Shown piece after piece: positions 9,069 to 17,215 of a stretch of DNA of 64,000 bases. The notes beneath the pieces are model-generated. The model had not been told where the DNA came from, made no database searches, and saw only the letters and a program-made list of their open reading frames with translations. Source of the stretch: Flavobacterium psychrotolerans (lineage in GTDB: Bacteria; Bacteroidota; Bacteroidia; Flavobacteriales; Flavobacteriaceae); contig NZ_QCZI01000003.1 of NCBI RefSeq assembly GCF_003097635.1, forward strand, positions 180,696 through 244,695. Direction: 5' to 3'. A program made the translations under genes and the position numbers. Each line of letters begins with the position of its first letter. Position 1 is the stretch's first letter.

Positions 9069-9440
9069 CTATATTTCACGCTCTATAATATCCAAATCAG
9101 AAAAAATGAAATCATCCGAGGAGAAATCTAACGTTTCGGCCTTTGAGGCGTATTGAACGATTTCATTGATTCCCTTCTGCAATCGCAATTCGGTGGTATA
9201 TTTTCTGCTGGAAGCCAGTTCAATCTCATCAATTACAAGTTTAAAAAAATATTTCCCGTTAGACGATTTAAATTTTAGATACGTACTCTTTTCTATGGTT
9301 CCCTTTATTAACTCAATAGCCGCTTCGCATTTTTCTTGTGTAGCATAACTTAAGCTTGTAAATATGGTTTTCCCCTTTCTGGAGGTAAAAACAAACTTAA
9401 ATTCCCCATTAAATCTTTTACTGATTACAAAAGCACCCAT
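9069..9440 (-). CDS. YegP/DUF1508 family protein
   Basis: A 123-residue protein with two copies of the YegP-like fold. Repeat 1 (about residues 1-50) has GAFVISKRFNGEFKFVFTS and repeat 2 (about 57-108) has FKSSNGKYFFKLV, each followed by the helix containing the CEAAI or INEIV segment. The family is small, cytosolic and of unknown biochemical function; some members are stress linked. It stands alone, convergent to the lipoprotein upstream. Confidence 0.8.
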   Translation of the reverse strand: MGAFVISKRFNGEFKFVFTSRKGKTIFTSLSYATQEKCEAAIELIKGTIEKSTYLKFKSSNGKYFFKLVIDEIELASSRKYTTELRLQKGINEIVQYASKAETLDFSSDDFIFSDLDIIEREI

Positions 9441-9620
9441 ATTTATCTTTTTTTTGCGTAAATATAACTAAACTCAAGGTGGTGATTAAAACAATTACCA
9501 ATTATAATTCTATAACTTATCCCAAAAACAAATGATTATGTAAAAAAATGCGCATGAAAAGGAATTGTCTCTAACTTTGGAAAATAAATATAGAGGTCAA
9601 CCAAATAAATTTATATCGTG

Positions 9621-10166
9621 TTAATCCCACTTCAGCCAACCCGTAACACTCATGCGGCGTTCCTGAGTAACTAACACCTCATGCTCTAATTCGTTGCTTT
9701 TAAAGAAAATCGTTTTGCCCTGAGTGGGAGAAATTTTCTGGTCATACCCTGCTTGATGAACCAACAATTCACCTCCGTCCCTCTCTGTCCAGTTGGAGTT
9801 TAAATAGCTTATCATGGAAAATTGTCTACTGGAATTATCTTGAAACTGATTGAGATGATTTTTATAAAAACTGCCGCTTTCATATAACGAATAATGAAAC
9901 TCATAGCCCGTTATTCCGGCATAGCAACTGCTGTTCAAATAGGCAATAAAAGATTCTATCTGCACAAAAAATTCATTTTCATATGGATTGTTATGCTTTT
10001 TGTCAAGCCAATAAATAGCATCGCTCCGCACTTTATCATTGTGAATCAGTTTATCGGCATTACCCGTTCCTGCGGCAACCAACAAATTGTTGTGGATAAG
10101 AGCCCGTAAATTTTCTTTCAAATGGCCAGCCAAAATATCACTTAAAAAACATTCCGAGATACCCAC
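9621..10166 (-). CDS. 2OG-Fe(II) oxygenase (SM-20/prolyl 4-hydroxylase type), 5' end possibly frameshifted
   Basis: A 2-oxoglutarate and iron dependent oxygenase of the prolyl-hydroxylase group. The double-stranded beta-helix core runs from SGSFYKNHLNQF to GWLKWD. The distal His is in ELEHEV and the 2OG-binding Arg is in RMSVTGW. The proximal iron motif HxD reads H-L-N (codon AAT), so one iron ligand is altered. The longest simple frame starts at a GTG (10166), yet the codons upstream keep coding like the family (FEVLIASYIENK) with no start before a stop. An ATG at 10222-10224 would join if one T of the TTTT run at 10200-10203 were absent, giving a 200-residue protein. So this is either a frameshifted gene or an assembly error. 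Confidence 0.7.
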   Translation of the reverse strand: MGISECFLSDILAGHLKENLRALIHNNLLVAAGTGNADKLIHNDKVRSDAIYWLDKKHNNPYENEFFVQIESFIAYLNSSCYAGITGYEFHYSLYESGSFYKNHLNQFQDNSSRQFSMISYLNSNWTERDGGELLVHQAGYDQKISPTQGKTIFFKSNELEHEVLVTQERRMSVTGWLKWD

Positions 10167-10323
10167 TTTATTTTCGATGTAAGATGCAATTAAAACTTCA
10201 AAATTGTTTTTCCTTGGGACACATTATTGCTTAATTAGAAAAACAATGGCACAAGGTAGTCTAAACAAAATGGCAGTCCCAAAAAACTAGAACATTATAA
10301 TTAACAGCAAATCCATCCATGCT

Positions 10324-11925
10324 CTATTGCTCATAAATATAAGCCGCCAAGCGTTCATCACGATGGTACACATCATCATAGAAATAAATTGACCCTGCTT
10401 TATCAACCCAAGCGGTAAAATACCCTATATATACTGGAATCTTATTTTTGAGGGTATACCACGATTCGACCCCTCTGTTCATGGCTGCATCAATCTTTTC
10501 AGGAGTCCAGTTCTTATCATCTTTCAAAATAAGATTAGCCAATTCTCTAGGTTTCTCTATACGAATGCAGCCATGGCTGAAAGCTCTTTTTTCTTCGTTG
10601 AATAAATTTTTAGAAGGCGTGTCGTGCAAATAAATAGAATTGGTATTTGGGAACAAAAACTTAACCAGTCCAAGCGAATTTTTCGGCCCCGGTCTTTGTC
10701 TAATATTACCTCCGTTCCACTCCATATCATGTTGGGCAAGGTAATTTTTATTTTTGACCATGGCGGGCAATAGCTCTTTTTTAATAATACTATTTGGCAC
10801 ATTCCAATACGGACTGAACACTATATACTTCATATCTGCACTAAAAACAACAGTCTTATTCATGGCTTTGCCAACCACCACCTTCGATATTAATTCCGGT
10901 TTATTGTCCTTAAAATAGGTTAGACGATAGGACGGAATATTAATAAAAATGTATTCTTTCGATTTTTTGATACCGCTTGGAATCCATCGGCACCTTTCCA
11001 TATTGACTATAATGGTTTTAATGCGTTCCTCCACTGATACATTCATGTTTGCAATATGTTTGGACGTAATAAGTGCATCAAGAGTATAACCATTTCCTTT
11101 TTTATACTTCAAAATCCCAGTCCTTAATTCCTCATCATACAAAGCACTTTTGGAATCTACTGAAACATCGCCAATAATAAATAACCGTTGCCTAATTTGG
11201 GCAATTGTTCCAGAACTATCCCCTGGTTTTAACGGCTCCATTTTCGGATCAAGGTCAATGGTGTTCCACCCTCCTTTTTTCTCCAATTCACGGTATTGTT
11301 GTAGCACTTCTCTAAGTCTATAATATTCCCCCAATACTTCTTTCTCGTCTTTGTTTATTAATGAAGGGTTAACTAATAAAGAGTCTAAATAATTGACATA
11401 GGATTGTTTTTTTCGAGGTAAATACCATCCCAGTTCTTGCGTTTTTTTTTCATCCAATCCACGATACACTTTATCGGCGTAAAAAAAATACAGTGACGAC
11501 AACAATAACTCAGTGGTAACATCTGGTTTTTGCATATTGGCTGCATTTTGGAAAATTTCATCTAGTTTATATTTATACGGAACAACCGCTTCAATTCCTT
11601 CCGCTTCTATATTGTTAATCTTGCCGTACAACAAACCTCCCACCTCATTAATTCCTTTTTTGTCAAACCAAACATAATGATACTGATGTTTTTTATATAA
11701 GGCTTCCACATCAGATTGATAGCTTTTCAACTTTGGATGATTCACGAAAAATGGCGCCACTAATGTACTGTCAAAGTTTGCCTCATCATCCTCTTTTAAG
11801 TTTTTTTGAGCAAAAATCGACTTTACCCTCGATACTATTGCCTGATTTTCATTCTTTTTACAAGAACTATTGGCAAATGAAAAACCAAAAGCAACAATAA
11901 CCATAGGCAAAATAAACTTTCTCAT
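10324..11925 (-). CDS. L,D-transpeptidase (YkuD domain, LdtD/YcbB-like)
   Basis: Envelope enzyme that forms 3-3 crosslinks in peptidoglycan or attaches proteins to it. The 533-residue product starts with a signal peptide and probable lipoprotein Cys (NSSC, residue 22). A large N-terminal domain with a peptidoglycan-binding-like segment (GTIAQIRQRL near 240) precedes the catalytic YkuD domain with the SHGCIRIEKP motif, which holds the catalytic Cys and the His-Gly pair. The ATG at 11925 (MRKFILPM) is preferred over the upstream one because it places the signal peptide at the N-terminus. It stands alone, downstream of the threonine dehydrogenase gene on the same strand. Confidence 0.9.
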   Translation of the reverse strand: MRKFILPMVIVAFGFSFANSSCKKNENQAIVSRVKSIFAQKNLKEDDEANFDSTLVAPFFVNHPKLKSYQSDVEALYKKHQYHYVWFDKKGINEVGGLLYGKINNIEAEGIEAVVPYKYKLDEIFQNAANMQKPDVTTELLLSSLYFFYADKVYRGLDEKKTQELGWYLPRKKQSYVNYLDSLLVNPSLINKDEKEVLGEYYRLREVLQQYRELEKKGGWNTIDLDPKMEPLKPGDSSGTIAQIRQRLFIIGDVSVDSKSALYDEELRTGILKYKKGNGYTLDALITSKHIANMNVSVEERIKTIIVNMERCRWIPSGIKKSKEYIFINIPSYRLTYFKDNKPELISKVVVGKAMNKTVVFSADMKYIVFSPYWNVPNSIIKKELLPAMVKNKNYLAQHDMEWNGGNIRQRPGPKNSLGLVKFLFPNTNSIYLHDTPSKNLFNEEKRAFSHGCIRIEKPRELANLILKDDKNWTPEKIDAAMNRGVESWYTLKNKIPVYIGYFTAWVDKAGSIYFYDDVYHRDERLAAYIYEQ

Positions 11926-12101
11926 ACTTTGAAACATATTTACGTAAGCGTTTATAAAAATACAAAAACTCAAATTAGCATATCCAATAAATGTTGCTTA
12001 ATTCCTTGATATAAAACAAAAAACTAGGCATTAAATTGACCCCCAATTATCTTCCAGAACCAAAATAACTATTGAAACCCTATCGATTGAAAAGTTTAAA
12101 A

Positions 12102-13058
12102 CTAGATAAAATTTGGATGGTTTTTCAAATTCTCCAACATGGCAAGTGTTGTGTTGACCAAATCAAATTCAGGTTCCCAACCCCAATCCTTTCTGGCCTC
12201 GCTGTCATCAATACTCGCTGGCCAACTGTCTGCAATCTGCTGACGAGAGTCTGGATTATAAGTTATCTCAAAATCTGGAAGATGTTTTCTAATTTCAGAA
12301 GCAAGCTCAGATGGTGTAAAACTCATAGCGGCCAAATTATAAGAAGAACGAATCTTAATGAGTTCCGCCTCTGACTGCATAATTTTGATAGTAGCCTGGA
12401 TTGCGTCATCCATATACATCATCGGCATTTTAGTTTTCGAAGCAAGAAAACAGTCATATTTTCCGTTTGACAATGCTTTATGAAAAATATCCACTGCATA
12501 ATCTGTAGTACCACCACCAGGGGGAGAAGACCAACTTATCAATCCCGGATACCGAACACTTCGCACATCCACACCAAAAACATGATGGTAATATTCACAC
12601 CACCGCTCCCCGGATTGTTTGCTGATCCCATACACTGTTGTGGGTTCCATAATCGTATATTGAGGCGTGTGTTCTTTAGGTGTGGTAGGGCCAAAAACAG
12701 CAATACTCGAAGGCCAAAATACCTTTTTAATTTTCTTGGCTTTGGCCAAATTCAACACGTGAAAAAGGGAATTCATATTTAAATCCCATGCAAATGCAGG
12801 ATTTTTTTCGGCTGTGGCTGACAATAGAGCGGCCATTAAATAGACATCCGTAATATTATGAATCTCTACTAAATGCTGAATCTGATTGTAATCTAATGCG
12901 TTGACCACTTCAAAAGGACCAGAATTTACTACATCGGTATTCATTTTCCGGATATCGGAAGCGACAACATTATTTGTACCATAAATCTGTCGAAGTTTTT
13001 GGGTTAATTCGGTACCTATTTGCCCACAAGCCCCAATAATTAGAATTTTGGTTTCCAT
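12102..13058 (-). CDS. L-threonine 3-dehydrogenase, short-chain (epimerase-like) type
   Basis: NAD-dependent enzyme oxidising L-threonine to 2-amino-3-oxobutyrate, the first step of conversion to glycine and acetyl-CoA. The 318 residues follow the extended short-chain dehydrogenase plan: GACGQIG near residue 9, the catalytic Ser/Thr region PSSIAVFG, and YGISK with the Tyr-Lys pair. The segments VVNSGPFEVVNALD, PPGGGTTDYAVDIF and DSWPASIDDSEAR mark the threonine dehydrogenase of the type described from Flavobacterium frigidimaris rather than GalE. It is single, divergent from the lipoprotein-mfd pair. Confidence 0.93.
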   Translation of the reverse strand: METKILIIGACGQIGTELTQKLRQIYGTNNVVASDIRKMNTDVVNSGPFEVVNALDYNQIQHLVEIHNITDVYLMAALLSATAEKNPAFAWDLNMNSLFHVLNLAKAKKIKKVFWPSSIAVFGPTTPKEHTPQYTIMEPTTVYGISKQSGERWCEYYHHVFGVDVRSVRYPGLISWSSPPGGGTTDYAVDIFHKALSNGKYDCFLASKTKMPMMYMDDAIQATIKIMQSEAELIKIRSSYNLAAMSFTPSELASEIRKHLPDFEITYNPDSRQQIADSWPASIDDSEARKDWGWEPEFDLVNTTLAMLENLKNHPNFI

Positions 13059-13186
13059 TTTTATAGCATTTTAAAATGTAAATATAACGATTTCGTAAAG
13101 TATACGTATCCCATTTCGTTCCAATTTATTTTAACAAAATTAAAGCTAACAATAGGCCAACTGTTTTAACTTTCCTTTTACCTTTG

Positions 13187-13194
13187 TAACTTTG
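13187..13194 (+). promoter_or_regulatory. -7 box for the lipoprotein-mfd unit
   Basis: TAACTTTG is an exact TAnnTTTG match 18 bp before the ATG at 13213. No TTG is found at the expected -33 spacing. Confidence 0.5.
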
Positions 13195-13212
13195 CAATCA
13201 AAACCAAGACGA

Positions 13213-13833
13213 ATGAAATTCAATTGTTCCCGTATTCTTTTTTTATTCCTTTCCCTTGTTTGCTTCTCTACTTCGCTGACATTCGTTTCGTGCAATGACA
13301 ATGCGGAAAAACGAGATGCAGAGAACATGAAGGATGCTAAGAAAAAAGAAATCATTTTTGAGAACATCAATAAAGGATGGAATTTTTCTAATCCTAGATT
13401 AGTTCCCGCCTCCCAATCCATAGTAAATAAGTGGAACGAATGGCGGCAGTTTGTAGAGGAATTAAATCTAAAACCTAAAAGTTCTATAGGTGCTTTCCAG
13501 AAAAAAGCTAAAACCTTATCTAAAAAGGTATCGGATTTAAACAATACCATTCCGGCTCCATTCAATAAGCCGGAAATAAAAAGCAGAATTTCGGTGCTGA
13601 CTACTAAAATCAACGCCATCAATTTGTTCATCAATTTAGACGACATTCCAGATCAAAAAGTGGTGACTTTAGTTTCAGAAATCAATCAGGAAATGCTTTC
13701 ATTGACCCAACAAATGGACGAAATTATCAGAAAAAATGCCATTCCTAAAGAAGAAGGCGAATCAGACATGATACGGATGTTAGACACCTCTCGTGCGATT
13801 CCGTCAGTTAAAAAAGATAAAATTTTACCGTAA
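13213..13833 (+). CDS. Hypothetical lipoprotein
   Basis: A 206-residue exported protein I do not recognise. Residues 1-24 form a lipoprotein signal peptide with lipobox FVSC. The mature part is rich in Lys, Asn and helix-forming residues with an amphipathic helical pattern (KKAKTLSKKVSDLNN), so it is likely a small helical bundle in the periplasm. The ATG at 13213 is preferred to the TTG at 13192, which overlaps the -7 box. The stop is one base before the mfd TTG start, which suggests translational coupling, although no functional link to repair is evident. Confidence 0.75.
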   Translation: MKFNCSRILFLFLSLVCFSTSLTFVSCNDNAEKRDAENMKDAKKKEIIFENINKGWNFSNPRLVPASQSIVNKWNEWRQFVEELNLKPKSSIGAFQKKAKTLSKKVSDLNNTIPAPFNKPEIKSRISVLTTKINAINLFINLDDIPDQKVVTLVSEINQEMLSLTQQMDEIIRKNAIPKEEGESDMIRMLDTSRAIPSVKKDKILP

Positions 13834-13834
13834 A

Positions 13835-16800
13835 TTGAGTAAAGCTAATTTATTAAACACCTACGCCAATTCGCCAAAAGTCAAGCAAATTATAGATTGT
13901 TTGCAAACACCCGAACAAAAAATTCACCTTAATGGATTGATTGGTTCATCACTTTCGTTTGTGATTCAGTCCCTTTTCACGAAAACTGAAAAACCTTTTT
14001 TGGTTTTACTCAACGACAAAGAAGAAGCTGCCTATTATTTGAACGATTTAGAACAACTCATAGGGGAGCAAGATGTATTATTTTACCCAGGTTCTTATCG
14101 TCGTCCCTATCAAATAGAAGATACCGATAATGCCAATGTTTTGCTTCGAGCCGAAGTATTGAACCGCATTAATTCCCGCAAAAAACCAGCCGTAATTGTC
14201 TCCTATCCCGAAGCCCTTTTTGAAAAAGTGGTAACCAAAAAAGAGCTGGACAAAAATACCTTAAAAGTAGCCGTTGGCGACAAGATTTCTATTGAATTCA
14301 TCAATGAAGTGTTGTTTGAATATGAATTCAAGCGCGTTGATTTCATCACTGAACCCGGAGAATTTTCCGTTCGTGGTGGTATTATTGACGTTTTTTCTTT
14401 TTCGAATGACAATCCATACCGAATTGAATTTTTTGGAAACGAAGTCGACAGCATTCGAAGTTTTGACGTAGAAACACAACTCTCTATCGAAAAGCAAAAT
14501 AAAATCACGATTATTCCCAATGTCGAGAATAAATTCTTTCAGGAAAACAGAGAAAGTTTTCTGGAATATATCAGCAACAAAACCATCCTTTGCATCCAGA
14601 ATACAGAGTTGCTTTTGTCCAAATTAGACAAATTATTTGGCAAAGCCGATGAAATTTTTAAAAACCTGAATGCTACTGTAAGCCATGTAGAACCGGGACA
14701 GTTGTTCGTAAACCAAACGGAATTCGTCAAGAAAAGTTTGGATTTTTCAATCCTTGAATTAAGTTCTAAACCCATTTACAGAATCCAGAAAACATTCGAA
14801 TTTCATATTCAACCTCAACCTTCGTTCAACAAACAATTCGATTTGCTGTTAAACAATTTGAACGACAACCATTTTAATGGGTATAAAAACTATCTTTTTT
14901 GTTCCAATGATGCCCAGGCTAAAAGGTTCCATGATATTTTTGAAACCCTAGATGAAGCCAATCATGAAAGCATTCGCAAGCAGTACAACACCATCACTTT
15001 GCCCTTATATCAAGGTTTTATAGATGAGGAAAACCAAATTGCCTGTTATACCGACCATCAAATTTTTGAACGCTATCACAAATTCAGCATCAAAAATAAT
15101 TATTCGAAAAAGCAAACCATCACCTTAAAGGAGCTCACCACGCTTTCTGTTGGCGATTACGTCACGCACATCGATCACGGAATTGGTAGGTTTGGTGGTT
15201 TGCAAAAAATTCAGGTCGAAGGCAAAACCCAGGAAGCTATCAAACTCGTTTATGCCGATAATGACATCGTGTACGTGAGCATCCATTCGTTGTATAAGAT
15301 TTCGAAATACAACGGCAAGGACGGCACACCTCCTAAAATTTATAAACTCGGCTCGAATGCTTGGAAAGTTTTAAAACAAAAAACCAAAGCCCGAGTAAAA
15401 CATATCGCGTTCAACCTGATTCAATTGTACGCCAAGCGAAGATTGGAAAAAGGGTTTCGGTACGCTCCCGACAGTTATTTGCAGGCCGAACTGGAAAGCT
15501 CGTTCATCTATGAAGATACACCCGACCAAACCAAATCGACAGCAGAAGTCAAATCCGATATGGAAAGTGATCGCCCTATGGATCGTTTGGTTTGCGGTGA
15601 CGTAGGTTTCGGGAAAACCGAAGTCGCAATTCGTGCGGCTTTTAAAGCCGTCGATAACGGAAAACAAGTAGCCGTTTTGGTTCCCACAACCATTTTGGCC
15701 TACCAACATTTCAGGACTTTTACCGAACGATTAAAGGAAATGCCCGTTTCTGTGGGATATTTGAATCGGTTTAGAACCGCCAAGCAAAAAGCAGAAACAC
15801 TCAAACAATTAGCTGAAGGCAAACTCGACATTGTCATAGGAACGCATCAATTAGTCAATAAAAATGTGGTTTTTAAAGATTTGGGATTGCTGATTGTCGA
15901 TGAAGAACAAAAATTTGGCGTCAACGTCAAAGACAAATTAAAAACCATTGCCGCCAATGTGGATACGCTAACATTAACCGCAACGCCTATCCCAAGAACC
16001 TTACAGTTTTCATTGATGGCTGCAAGGGATTTATCGGTTATAACCACGCCTCCACCCAATCGTTATCCGATAGAAACCAATGTGGTTGGTTTTAGCGAAG
16101 AGTTGATTCGGGATGCAATTTCGTATGAAATTCAGCGCAACGGACAGGTTTTTTTCATTAACAACAGAATTGAAAACATCAAGGAAGTGGCTGGAATGAT
16201 TCAGCGTTTGGTTCCGGATGCCCGAGTAGGAATTGGTCACGGCCAAATGGAAGGCAGCAAACTCGAGGAATTGATGTTGGCTTTTATGAATGGTGAATTC
16301 GATGTTTTAGTGGCTACCACAATTATCGAAAGCGGATTGGATGTGCCGAATGCCAACACGATTTTCATTAACAATGCCAATAATTTTGGTCTATCCGATT
16401 TGCATCAAATGCGGGGTCGTGTGGGACGTAGCAACAAAAAAGCGTTTTGCTATTTCATTTGTCCGCCGTATTCAGCCATGACGGATGATGCCCGAAAACG
16501 AATTCAAGCATTAGAACAATTTAGTGAACTCGGCAGCGGATTTAACATTGCCATGAAGGATTTAGAAATTCGTGGTGCCGGCGATTTATTGGGTGGTGAA
16601 CAAAGCGGATTCATTAATGAAATAGGTTTTGACACCTATCAAAAAATAATGAATGAAGCCATTGAAGAACTCAAGGAAAACGAATTTAAAGAGTTGTATG
16701 CAGATGAAGAAAAACCCGAAAAAGAATACGTGAAAGACCTACAGATTGACACTGATTTTGAGTTGTTGTTTCCAGACGAATACATCAATAACATAACTGA

Positions 16801-17194
16801 ACGACTGAATTTGTACAACGAGCTGAGCTTAATTAAAGACGAGGAAACGTTGTTGGCTTATGAAACCAAACTCATTGACCGTTTTGGTCTCTTGCCAAAG
16901 CAGGCTATTTCGCTACTGAACAGTATTAAAATAAAATGGATTGCCACTAAACTTGGCGTCGAAAAACTGGTGATGAAACAAGGCAAGATGATTTACTATT
17001 TCGTTTCCGACCAGCAAAGCAATTATTATACTTCGCCACAATTTCACAAAGTGTTGCAGTTTGTGCAAAAACAACCGCAATTGTGCAAAATGAAAGAGAA
17101 ACAGACACCGAATGGCTTAAGATTACTATTGACTTTTGAGCATGTAAAAAGCATTCGGAAAGCGCTGGAGTTGATGGAGTTAATGCAAGGATGA
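13835..17194 (+). CDS. mfd: Transcription-repair coupling factor
   Basis: ATP-dependent translocase that removes RNA polymerase stalled at DNA damage and recruits UvrA. The 1119 residues show the UvrB-like N-terminal part, the RNA polymerase interacting domain (SVGDYVTHIDHGIGRFGG, about 436-453), the motor with Walker A GDVGFGKTE near 588 and Walker B DEEQKFG near 689, the helicase C part with QMRGRVGRS, and the C-terminal TRCF domain. The start is taken as TTG at 13835, one base after the preceding stop, because MSKANLLNTYANSP matches the usual start; the GTG at 13793 would run through the lipoprotein gene. Its last 31 codons are found again, diverged, at 21353-21445. Confidence 0.95.
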   Translation: MSKANLLNTYANSPKVKQIIDCLQTPEQKIHLNGLIGSSLSFVIQSLFTKTEKPFLVLLNDKEEAAYYLNDLEQLIGEQDVLFYPGSYRRPYQIEDTDNANVLLRAEVLNRINSRKKPAVIVSYPEALFEKVVTKKELDKNTLKVAVGDKISIEFINEVLFEYEFKRVDFITEPGEFSVRGGIIDVFSFSNDNPYRIEFFGNEVDSIRSFDVETQLSIEKQNKITIIPNVENKFFQENRESFLEYISNKTILCIQNTELLLSKLDKLFGKADEIFKNLNATVSHVEPGQLFVNQTEFVKKSLDFSILELSSKPIYRIQKTFEFHIQPQPSFNKQFDLLLNNLNDNHFNGYKNYLFCSNDAQAKRFHDIFETLDEANHESIRKQYNTITLPLYQGFIDEENQIACYTDHQIFERYHKFSIKNNYSKKQTITLKELTTLSVGDYVTHIDHGIGRFGGLQKIQVEGKTQEAIKLVYADNDIVYVSIHSLYKISKYNGKDGTPPKIYKLGSNAWKVLKQKTKARVKHIAFNLIQLYAKRRLEKGFRYAPDSYLQAELESSFIYEDTPDQTKSTAEVKSDMESDRPMDRLVCGDVGFGKTEVAIRAAFKAVDNGKQVAVLVPTTILAYQHFRTFTERLKEMPVSVGYLNRFRTAKQKAETLKQLAEGKLDIVIGTHQLVNKNVVFKDLGLLIVDEEQKFGVNVKDKLKTIAANVDTLTLTATPIPRTLQFSLMAARDLSVITTPPPNRYPIETNVVGFSEELIRDAISYEIQRNGQVFFINNRIENIKEVAGMIQRLVPDARVGIGHGQMEGSKLEELMLAFMNGEFDVLVATTIIESGLDVPNANTIFINNANNFGLSDLHQMRGRVGRSNKKAFCYFICPPYSAMTDDARKRIQALEQFSELGSGFNIAMKDLEIRGAGDLLGGEQSGFINEIGFDTYQKIMNEAIEELKENEFKELYADEEKPEKEYVKDLQIDTDFELLFPDEYINNITERLNLYNELSLIKDEETLLAYETKLIDRFGLLPKQAISLLNSIKIKWIATKLGVEKLVMKQGKMIYYFVSDQQSNYYTSPQFHKVLQFVQKQPQLCKMKEKQTPNGLRLLLTFEHVKSIRKALELMELMQG
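17087..17179 (+). repeat. Direct repeat, left copy: last 31 matched codons of mfd
   Basis: This stretch aligns codon by codon with 21353-21445. Of 31 codons 18 are identical, 12 differ only synonymously and 1 changes the residue (Arg to Pro). The two copies bracket the receptor, GLPGLI and XRE genes. Confidence 0.9.
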
Positions 17195-17215
17195 TAAGAT
17201 AATAGCTCCCTTTCT

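Noticed and set aside
12072..12374. A 100-codon plus-strand frame opposite the threonine dehydrogenase gene.
   Set aside because: It is a shadow of a strongly recognised gene on the other strand.
13146..13646. A 166-codon open frame on the minus strand opposite the lipoprotein gene.
   Set aside because: No family resemblance, low-complexity translation, and the plus-strand frame has a signal peptide and lipobox.
13793..13834. GTG start that would lengthen mfd by 14 codons.
   Set aside because: It would run through the end of the lipoprotein gene, and the TTG at 13835 gives the family N-terminus one base after that stop.
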